A stretch of 26,230 bases of DNA, from positions 1,261,052-1,287,281 of the forward strand of contig NMRA01000019.1 of the NCBI GenBank assembly GCA_002633005.1, read 5' to 3'. The DNA is from Phoronis australis. Lineage: Eukaryota > Phoronida > Phoronidae. The position numbers and the translations under genes are program-made. Below are positions 18,978-26,230 of the stretch, one piece after another. The notes beneath the pieces are model-generated. The model searched no databases. It had not been told where the DNA came from and saw only the letters and a list, made by a program, of their open reading frames with translations. Numbering within the stretch: the stretch's first letter is position 1; the number at the start of each line of letters is the position of its first letter.

Positions 18978-20534
18978 TGGCATAGAACTCGAGGGAAAAA
19001 AATGTGAGCAAGCATTATATTAAACCAGCTTTGTTGTCTGTAATAGAGCTGTCCGGGATTACATGGTGATAGAACTCCCTTTGTCCTGGAGATAAAGCAC
19101 ACGACCTCCTTTTGGAAATTGGGCACATTTTCGTACCTCTGGTTGATGTCGGGAAGGCAAAGAATTTCACATTACACATCCACGGGTTTTTGTCCAGTTT
19201 ATCAAACTTTCTCATGTAGGAGAGGCAGCCCACAGCACAGCAGTAGTACTTTATTAGCATTGGAAGGACGAATAGAGTGATACAACCGAGAAAAACTTGG
19301 AAAGAATCAGACAACAACAAATAACATGTGAAACTCCAATGGCATCAAAACGAGGCAGCAAATGTGCCTGACAGATGTTCATGGCATTGTGGGTAAATAC
19401 AGCGAGATTCGAGTGCTGCTGTGTAACCAGGGACGGCCCTATTGCACTTTAAGTAAACATTGTAAATGGCAAAGGACAACAAGCTTCATTACAATTCAAA
19501 TACATGGCAAATTGTTATTAAGGAATGTCTGATATTACAAGGAACACATGCGATGTTTCAATTACTAAATGGTACAGAGGCCATCTGATGTTTGCAGTAA
19601 TACTATCATGCACACAAATTACCATGCCAAACTGAAATGAACACAATGCTGCCACTCACAGCAAGCTAAGACTTAGCATGTGTCGTAAACTTTAAGTTTA
19701 AGTTTAATCTGCATTGCAACCAAAACTAATACAACTCAACAAATAAACACAAAGAACCAATATCTGCACCTGACAATTAGAAGTAAACAAAAATCCTTGT
19801 TTTAGAACAGTCTCTTCAAAGCAAAACATTATAACTAGTAAGGTTAAAAAGAACTCATCAATTTTTTATTCAAGGAAGATCATATTTCCTTGTGAAGTTA
19901 TTAAAAAAATTTTAAGCATTATCAATTTACTTGAATTTGTTAATGACCAAATATTAAAACAGCTCTTAATTTCAAGGAAAATAATTGAATTCACAAGCTT
20001 TTAAGTAAAAAAATAATCTAACTTTTGAAAAAATTAAATTTGATTGATTGAAATTCACCATACTCAAATGTAAATAAATATTTTAATATAATTTAAAAAT
20101 ATAAAAATGATGGCCAAGTGCAAGTTGAATTTTTTATTGTAATCATGTGTCTCGTTTTATCAAAGGACATCAGTCTGGTCTCAGATATTAAGTTGTTTGT
20201 AACTGATTGTAATTTGCCAACAGTTCATTAACATGGCCCATGCAGGCAGTTGTTAAGGCTAAAACTATGAACACAGTGTTGCCGCGTTTGCAATAGAGTG
20301 CCTATGACCATCTCGTGACCTTTGAAAAAACAGGCATAATGCCAACAGGCAAAAACCCTATAACCATATAGATTGCACTTGTTCAAAGGGTTCAGATCTT
20401 ACTAAAGTGACGTACCCTCAAAGAAAAAAACACTGACACCAAGACAATATCAATAAAACAAATAACTGTTCTGAGCATGCTATATCACCACAACACCCAC
20501 GAAAACGACACTAATATCATTGATAACCCTAAGC

Positions 20535-20540
20535 TTTAAT
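20535..20540 (-). promoter_or_regulatory. Candidate poly(A) signal for VPS13
   Basis: The minus strand reads ATTAAA about 390 nt after the stop. Canonical AATAAA sites are farther away, at 20138-20133 and 19870-19865. Weak evidence in AT-rich DNA. Confidence 0.2.
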
Positions 20541-20720
20541 AATCTCTAACATATGAACACTGAAACATCCTGTGAGTATGAAGGTCTCCAATTAGTTGAG
20601 ATAATGCTCTACGGAAATTTTATACAGAAAAAATAGGTGAGCTTAACGAACCACTTATGAACTAACACATCCAAAAATATGAGTAAACATAAGTCCTGCA
20701 TGAGCATATCTAACACATGC

Positions 20721-20840
20721 CACATAACACCGTACCCATTCACATAACACTGTACCCATTTCCATAACACAGTTTCGTTCACAAAACACTGGCCTCATTT
20801 GAATAATGCCGGCTTCATATACATATCACCGGTCTCTAAA
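20721..20840. repeat. 20-bp degenerate tandem repeat in VPS13 3' UTR
   Basis: Six consecutive 20-bp units share the form (A/T)CATAACAC followed by a variable block and a CATT-like end. The first two differ at one or two bases; the last four decay progressively. It lies 92-212 nt after the VPS13 stop, so it is probably transcribed in that 3' UTR. Confidence 0.82.
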
Positions 20841-20932
20841 AACTAAACAGCAGTCAGCTATGAGAAGCAACTATGAGTCTGTTGTGATATTAAATTCAGT
20901 GAGATTGATATATCTTCATGCACCATCTCTCC

Positions 20933-21046
20933 TCAAATATTGTCCAAAGCACTCTGTATCTTTTTCTGGAGCCAGACTAAGGTTTCATGGTCATCACACT
21001 CAATAACTTTCTGTTCACCAGTAAACAGGCTGAAAGTGTCATCGTC
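20933..21046 (-). CDS. VPS13: VPS13 terminal exon
   Basis: Acceptor GTTATTCCAG on the minus strand, then 37 codons and a TGA at 20935-20933. It encodes DDDTFSLFTGEQKVIECDD, ETLVWLQKKI and QSALDNI. The C-terminal amphipathic helix (WLQKKIQSAL) closes the PH-like fold and is the usual end of VPS13 proteins. Confidence 0.88.
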   Translation of the reverse strand, partial: DDDTFSLFTGEQKVIECDDHETLVWLQKKIQSALDNI

Positions 21047-24000
21047 CTGGAATAACAGCACATCATATAAACAAAACCATAAGCCAACTGAATATTCAGT
21101 GAATAAAGCAAGTGTTGCAATCAACCAATAAAATGCAAAAGAAATGGGTCAACAGAATATGCAACTAATTAAAGAAAAGAGAGAATGATACAATAGGGAC
21201 AGAAAAAAAAAACATCATCGTACTGGGGTAGCCTAGGAGATTCCACCATCTTGGTTCTAATCCCTTCCACTTTTCTATGAGAAATTACATTTTACTGGGG
21301 TCAAAGTATAACTGGAAAATCACCACTGACATAAATCTAAATCTGTATGTGGATTCACAGATGCTGAGGCATGAGCATCACGTTTAAAAACTTAGTTTTG
21401 TTTGAATTTCGCCAGTTTGAAGAAATATATTAGTGTAAGGGAATAGGGCACCACCATATTGGAGCAGTTGCAAAGAGTGCAATGTAATCACTTTATTTCC
21501 ATATCAGATAAACAATAAGCTTGACTAGGCTCAAGAAAAAGGAGCCGCCAACCAAACAAACTCAAAGTACAATCATCATTACAAGCCATCCGTGAAGAAG
21601 CAATGGGATCAAAATCAAATAAAAAATAAAAATGAAATAAATCTTCATAGCTCGGATATCAGACGAGTCGATTCACAGATTCTGCTGATTACAGTAAATT
21701 ATTTATTAAGCAACCCTGTTCTGCAGGATCATGTTAAAATCTTTATTTCATAGAGCCAAAATTTAACGCTACCTCAGTTTTAGTCTTGAACACCATCTTG
21801 CTATCAACAATGGCCGGCACGCCCACCAAGGCTGTCAACTGTATCTCCCAGTCCACACTCCAACCTCCCCACAGACGAGACTTCATTAGGTGCAAGAGTC
21901 GGCTTCGAAAGAAGAATGTATACATACGCTAAAAATTATCCATTTTCATAAATCTTGAATTTGGGATGGCCCATATTGCTTATTTCTAAGATTTGAAAAT
22001 AGTTGCAGTTGCAAAATCCGTCTTTTTCATAAATCTTAAATTTGGGATGGCCAATATTGCTTATTTCTAAGATTTGGTACAGGGTCCGATCCTGAGTAAT
22101 TTCAATGAAAAAGACGGATTTTGCAATTGCAACTATTTTCAATGTTTTCATCTCAAAATGCAGCCCTAAATTCTTGATAAAAATGAAGAGCAATGTCCCT
22201 ATCTGCAAAATCAAGAAAATTCAATTTTGGCTTGAGTTTCAGCGTCCCAAATTGAAGAGAATCTCCCGAACCGGAGATTTTTTGCCATAGCATAGGCGAT
22301 TTAGGTATAGCGTGGACAAAATACAGCTTACTCAATGCAGATGAAAGTCAAAACATGGGCACACCTGTAGCGGGGACACACTGTTAGGCACACCTGTAGG
22401 GCCGACACACTGTGCTAGCAGCTTCGTGTAAAATACATGCAGTGACGTTTATTACCACTAGAAGGCTATATAAAAGCCATGACAAGCCATTACTACCCTC
22501 CATGGGTGGAGTGGGTTGTGAAAAGCCTCATGATACAGAAGAGATCAATATTCACAGCTGTACACTTCATTATAATACAAGGCCTTGACTGAGTTGGCTA
22601 ATTAGTTTATATCAGGGTAATGGGGGACAGCATTGGTTCTGAAACGAACAATATGATGATTGTACTGTTGGTTCAATGACAATATTAAATCAAAATAAAT
22701 TAACATTTTCAATGTACGAAATTAATAAACAACTTAAAAGCTATTTACTTGTTTGTCACCATGAGCACGTTTGGTCTGTCCCCACTATTTAGTATCACGT
22801 GTGCCCAGTAGATGTCAGTGCGTACATAGGCACCCTTCTTCAGATCTGCTAGTATCCGGTTACCTCCAGCTTGATAAGGAGAGTATGGCCGCAGGCCCTG
22901 GGGATGAAAATAACGATATGCCATAAACCCGTCTTCCGTGACAAAGACTAAGTTTTTATTTCAAAGACCAATCAATATGAAACCAGTTAGTCAAAATATA
23001 GATGAGAGGAAAAATGGGAAGGAGGGCAAGGAAGGAGGGGGGAAGGTGAGAGGCAGGGAGAGGATGGGAGGGGGGAAAGTGGTGGGATGGTGGGAAGGAG
23101 GCTAGGAGAAAGGGAGTGAGGGAGGGAGGATGGGACTGAGGGGAGAGGCTGGGAAGGAAGGTGGGAGAGAGGAAGAGAGGGAGAGAGGGAGGGGGGAGGC
23201 AGGGAGAGAGGGAGGGAGGGGGAGGGGAGAGAGAGATAGAAGACAAAAAATGAAAGTGATATAACTACATAAAATGGAAATAACTAGGACACTGAACGTG
23301 ATGATGTTTTATTTGCCTGGAAAGTTGAGGCAACAGCTAAAAGTAGACCATAAGACACATGGATTGAGTGTACTGCCTGTACATTGTAGAGGCATGACGA
23401 ATATACTCAGACCATGTGATACATGGATTGTGTATTCTGTCTGTACATTGCAGAGGGCATGAAGAATGTATGCTCTGTTTATAGTCATAACCCTCATTCA
23501 GAATTCATTACAAAAACAGCTAAAAAATTGTTTCAGTAGACTGACTGAATACATCTGTGGGCTGATGTTACTCAGAAGATGAACAGACTTGACCGTCTTT
23601 AGGACCTGAAGGCAAACTGCACTTATTTGTAATTACAGTGAAATCATCAACTACGTAACTCAAAAAGACTCCTAGAAAATTAATAATAGTTATAGTTACA
23701 AAGATGAAAAAGTTTGCTAGAAACTCCCATTTTTCGAAAATGGGGCAAAACAAGCCGCAATCTCCCTTACTGTATTACTGTCATTAAACAACACTCTGTC
23801 AAACCTAGCTTTTTTGCACAAGATAAGCAGCAAAAGACACATTTGGCTATATCTTTTGAGCAAAATAAGTGAACCATTGGCATGCTTATGCAATGTTAAA
23901 CAGTCTAGTTCCAATTATTTTTTACAGGCTAGAAAAGACAACAATTTCTCGCATAACTACTGCAAATTACAGTATACACAACTACTCACCATGTTAGGGT

Positions 24001-26034
24001 TAATATAGCGAGGTAACCTCACCCTTGACACCACACCTTGGCCCATTTCAGCAGCTCTGTCAAAACAAACTATGCAATTTTAACGTTATATGGGACCAAT
24101 CACACTGAATTCAAATAAGATAAAAACACATGAACAATGCTTTCAATCTCTTATCACTATGATTATTATTAGTGGGTGCATATTTTGAGTAAAATATTCT
24201 ATTCTAAAACAAGAAATTTGCATAGCAAATAAACATTTTGCACACCACGTGCACAAAACCCTTTATGGGATTTGAAGGAAATAAAGGTAATTTTTATACA
24301 CTCTACTCATACCAAATACCCAAAAGGAATATATCACTTTCTGTTCAAGAGTGTCATACCGTCTTATTCCATCAAAAGTCAAGCTGACCATGTCGACAAT
24401 GCCCCCTGTTGGCTTTGTGATCAATCCCAACAATCCTTTGCCAATACCTTTGAAGAACCCCTCGACACCTTCCTCTTGGACACCTGGTGGCAATACATAT
24501 CTTTGAGATCAAACAACTAAGATGGTGCTCTTCTGTATATAATGTAAGCATGTCTCTGTAATATCTAATTGATTAGTCCTAGGCCTGTTCAACATATTCT
24601 GAGATTTTCATCAAAATGCACCATAACATCCCTTTCATTTCCAGACAATACATTTCGGAAATGAACAACCCACAGAAACTGTAAACCTACTCGTTCAAAC
24701 ATTATGATCATACTACCAGCTAAAAATAAAAAACTACAGTCGTCCAACAACATAAATATTACCTGCTGACATGAGGTACACAACCAGTAACTTTGTACAG
24801 AGATGTAACTAAATTATGTTTATATTAGACTCATGCTGTGTCAATGCCAGGAACAGAATATTTAACATGCTTTGATCTGCCAATGGAAGGGATATTGAGC
24901 TCAACATTGATGAAGTGGACTTCAAAACACAACTGTTACAGTACTTGAATGTATGCTGAGTATCACTTACCCCTGACTGGGTTAGTGACCACCCCAGACA
25001 GTCCCAGCCCTATTCCCATCACCAGGGTTTTACCAGCCAGGGCGATACTCTGAGGCAAGTGCTTGGGCTGTTGGATCATTCTTTGCTGACGTTTCTGAAA
25101 TGGTAGACAAATGTGAGTATACACAGACAATAACCCTAAACGTAACAAAGAAAGGTACCTCTTTTAAAATTCCTATTGGTTGAGAGCAGGTATCCTTGAG
25201 ACAAGGGTCCCATGTAATTACCTCATAACGTTAAATCCTAGTGAGAGACCGTCTGGAGTTGTCAATGGGGCAACTCCAGACAGTCTGGGATCACAGATCT
25301 ATTCAGCTGATTACATTTTATTACCCGTGAAGCGGATGGTTTGGTGATAAGAGCTGCCTGAAGAAACATGACTTGCATTATGTCGATTTATGACCCACAA
25401 TGCGTGACTGGACAAAGCCTTTTCAAAATATTGCAGATAAGCTGGGGGAGCGTGAGACCCCTGAGGTCCCAGTCAAGTCCTCACGACAATTCCACATTAT
25501 GTGAATTCATTTACTTCCATAGGTGGGCTGCTTGTTTCACTTAAGCAATCAAATGAGTTTTGAGTTCTCCAAAGCTCACAAGCAGCCTTTCTAGTCAAAA
25601 ATCGTATATCCGGTTGCAGCCGGGACCATCATAAGTTACCCTACATTTTTTTACAAGAGTGAAATATTGGAACTGATGTTAAGTTGATAATTTTGCAAAA
25701 TCAGACTTACCGACTGCTTCAGACAGAAAGTGAATTGTTGCAACTGTCTTAGTTACGACGAGGTTCACCACTTTTGACAAAACAAGCCACTTATCAATAA
25801 TATTTACCATTTATAACAATTAATATAACACTAATATGTCAAAAATATTCCTACACACACAGTTCAATGCATTTGTCACCATGCAGGCCCCAAATAATGT
25901 TGTTGACAAAGTATAAACCCCTCATTACCGTATCTCACACACTCTCACCTTTTTGTAGTCAGCATCAAATGACAACGTAGCTAGTGCACGACCTACTGAC
26001 CCTGTGATGAGGGCAGCACTACCTGCAGCACCAC
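20933..26034 (-). CDS. VPS13: VPS13-family lipid transfer protein, last 7 exons, 5'-partial
   Basis: This is the gene-level entry for the exons below. Seven minus-strand exons (794 nt: two leading bases, 263 codons and a stop) join in one frame. VPS13 proteins are very long rods that bridge organelle membranes and move phospholipids in bulk. Their C-terminal ATG2_C-like helices and final PH-like domain bind membranes and partners. Seen here are GFFKGIGKGLLGLITKPTGG, GGIVDM, an LPRYI...LRPY stretch and VLMVTNNRLL. These fit VPS13A/C better than VPS13B or VPS13D, as judged from memory of the family without a search. The long N-terminal lipid-channel part is outside the window to the right. No broken frames were found. 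Confidence 0.9.
21047..21772 (-). other. VPS13 last intron
   Basis: 726 bp of AT-rich sequence with no further structure seen. Confidence 0.6.
21773..21902 (-). CDS. VPS13: VPS13 exon (PH-like domain, second half)
   Basis: Acceptor CTTTCGAAG (an AAG type) and donor GTAGCG, read on the minus strand; 130 nt, phase 2 to 0. It encodes RLLHLMKSRLWGGWSVDWEI then FKTKTE. The split Asn gives VTNNRLLHL across the junction. The W-(S/T)-V-D-W core is typical of this domain. The donor is not strong, but the frame closes exactly into the terminal exon. Confidence 0.85.
21943..22141. repeat. Interleaved direct and inverted repeat (MITE-like)
   Basis: A 53-bp direct repeat occurs at 21943-21995 and 22024-22076 (81-bp spacing, 2 differences). 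A 37-bp segment between the copies (21994-22030) is repeated inverted at 22105-22141 with one mismatch. The minus-strand intron transcript could form a long hairpin here. It is in the VPS13 intron 21903-22748. Confidence 0.88.
22358..22415. repeat. 29-bp tandem duplication
   Basis: Two units starting GGCACACCTGTAG at 22358 and 22387 share GACACACTGT and have about four differences. Confidence 0.88.
22749..22897 (-). CDS. VPS13: VPS13 exon (PH-like domain, first half)
   Basis: Acceptor TTCATCCCCAG and donor GTAAAT, read on the minus strand; 149 nt, phase 0 to 2. It encodes GLRPYSPYQAGGNRILADL, YVRTDIYWAHVIL and RPNVLMVTN. The LRPY start and the strand-turn-strand ending in LMVTN match the first strands of the VPS13 PH-like domain. 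Confidence 0.88.
23001..23244. repeat. Purine-rich (GGGAGA/GGGAGG) tract
   Basis: About 244 bp, almost all G and A on the plus strand, with repeated GGGAGG, GGGAAGG and AGAG words. On the transcribed minus strand it is a long polypyrimidine tract 100-350 nt upstream of a VPS13 acceptor. A Pro/Ser-rich open frame antisense to it is an artefact of composition. Confidence 0.95.
23347..23474. repeat. 64-bp imperfect tandem duplication
   Basis: Units starting ACCAT at 23347 and 23411 share ACATGGATTG, CTGTACATTG and GAGGCATGA-like blocks, at roughly 75-80% identity. Confidence 0.85.
23990..24056 (-). CDS. VPS13: VPS13 short exon (link to PH-like domain)
   Basis: Acceptor TTTTGACAG and donor GTGAGT, read on the minus strand; 67 nt, phase 2 to 0. 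After the split Arg codon it encodes AAEMGQGVVSRVRLPRYINP and NM. The Arg-x-Pro-Arg segment marks the start of the C-terminal PH-like region in VPS13A/C. It is small, but phase and motif fix it. Confidence 0.87.
24057..24359 (-). other. VPS13 intron
   Basis: 303 bp of AT-rich sequence; nothing else seen. Confidence 0.55.
24360..24483 (-). CDS. VPS13: VPS13 exon (conserved GFFKGIGKG core)
   Basis: Acceptor TTGCCACCAG and donor GTATGA, read on the minus strand; 124 nt, phase 1 to 2. It encodes VQEEGVEGFFKGIGKGLLG, ITKPTGGIVDM and LTFDGIR. This is the best-conserved signature of the VPS13 C-terminus and the main basis for naming the gene. Confidence 0.94.
24484..24970 (-). other. VPS13 intron
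   Basis: 487 bp; nothing beyond splice signals is seen. Confidence 0.55.
24971..25094 (-). CDS. VPS13: VPS13 exon (ATG2_C-type helices)
   Basis: Acceptor CCATTTCAG and donor GTAAGT, read on the minus strand; 124 nt, phase 0 to 1. It encodes KRQQRMIQQPKHLPQSIALA, then GIGLGLSGVVTNPVR. The Gly-rich repeat ending in TNPVRG is the first of two related amphipathic units. The next exon carries the second (GLLGLITKPTGG). In the family these helices insert into lipid droplets and mitochondria. Confidence 0.9.
25095..25948 (-). other. VPS13 intron
   Basis: 854 bp. It holds one strong hairpin (25246-25286), listed separately. No coding signal. Confidence 0.55.
25246..25286. repeat. 16-bp inverted repeat (hairpin)
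   Basis: Arms at 25246-25261 and 25271-25286 pair with one mismatch around a 9-base loop; the core is GTCTGGAGTTG / CAACTCCAGAC. It could be a transposon-derived foldback, or chance; there is no sign of a longer element. Confidence 0.8.
25949..26034 (-). CDS. VPS13: VPS13 exon (start of ATG2_C-type region)
   Basis: Read on the minus strand: acceptor CCTCACCAG, then 86 nt with two bases finishing a split Gly codon, then donor GTGAGA. It encodes GAAGSAALITGSVGRALATL and SFDADYKK. The Gly/Ala-rich amphipathic stretch and the following Asp-Tyr-Lys are typical of the start of the VPS13 C-terminal helical region. The upstream exon is beyond the window edge. Confidence 0.85.
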
Positions 26035-26230
26035 CTGGTGAGGAATGACGACTCAGTTTAAAGTTTTCAAAGTTGACCACTTAACGAAAGCCAAACCATG
26101 ATAACTGATCAGAAGCAACATAAGGTTGAAAGTGTAAGCATGTCTGACACTTGAAATTGGACCACACTTGAAGGAATCTTAGCAAACTCCGAATAGTTTT
26201 AGAAACAATTGGTGGAGAATTCAGAGCAAC

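Larger units (their letters stand above)
16128..20932. other. Convergent intergenic region with probable 3' UTRs
   Basis: 4.8 kb between the cadherin stop and the VPS13 stop. It holds two poly(A) hexamers for the cadherin, a 19-bp minisatellite, TCAC and TGCAG runs, a 20-bp repeat beside VPS13, and a very AT-rich block (about 19690-20110). A minus-strand open frame of about 110 codons (19344-19015) has one hydrophobic stretch and no family I recognise. No RNA gene is evident. Confidence 0.7.
22898..23989 (-). other. VPS13 intron with purine tract and 64-bp repeat
   Basis: 1092-bp intron. It holds the purine-rich tract and an imperfect two-copy repeat listed separately. The rest is AT-rich without features. 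Confidence 0.65.

Noticed and set aside
22956-23246. Pro/Ser-rich 96-residue minus-strand frame
   Set aside because: It is produced by the pyrimidine strand of the purine tract and lacks complexity.
1-26230. CRISPR array, tRNA, rRNA or bacterial operon
   Set aside because: The tandem repeats have no unique spacers of regular length, I saw no tRNA cloverleaf or rRNA core, and the genes are spliced.

Overview
This window is eukaryotic genomic DNA. Every coding segment is a short exon bounded by splice signals, the introns are AT-rich and full of simple repeats, and both recognisable genes encode animal-type proteins. The repeat content (short tandem repeats, TCAC runs, a non-autonomous DNA-transposon-like insert) and the cadherin type suggest an invertebrate. 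A marine mollusc is my guess, but nothing here proves it. No prokaryotic features are present: no operons, CRISPR arrays or insertion sequences.

Plus strand, 280 to 16127: the 3' part of a large cadherin gene. Eighteen exons join in one consistent frame (3795 nt, 1264 residues plus stop). They encode the end of one extracellular cadherin (EC) repeat and then eleven more ECs, called EC1 to EC11 here. The 5' end lies outside the window. The last exon ends in a short Cys-rich tail with no membrane segment, so the product is either secreted or this is an alternative or incomplete 3' end. Exons 11-14 (EC5 to EC7) and exons 15-18 (EC8 to EC10) match exon for exon in order, phase and content. This looks like duplication of a three-EC cassette.

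Minus strand, 26034 down to 20933: the last seven exons of a VPS13-family bridge-like lipid transfer protein, most like VPS13A/C. They cover the C-terminal ATG2_C-type helical region and the final PH-like domain (263 whole codons plus stop). The two genes converge tail to tail across about 4.8 kb (16128-20932). That interval holds probable 3' UTRs, a 19-bp minisatellite and microsatellites. The two proteins have no obvious functional link; adhesion and organelle-contact lipid transfer are simply neighbours.

Other structure inside introns includes: a 679-bp tandem duplication with a single N at its junction (likely an assembly or haplotype artefact); a decayed array of about 118-bp units whose first unit is the 3' half of a coding exon plus its donor site; a 518-bp element with 13-bp terminal inverted repeats; a 37-bp inverted repeat interleaved with an 81-bp-spaced direct repeat; a 240-bp purine-rich tract; and a GC-AG intron whose unusual donor is supported by alignment to the duplicated cassette.
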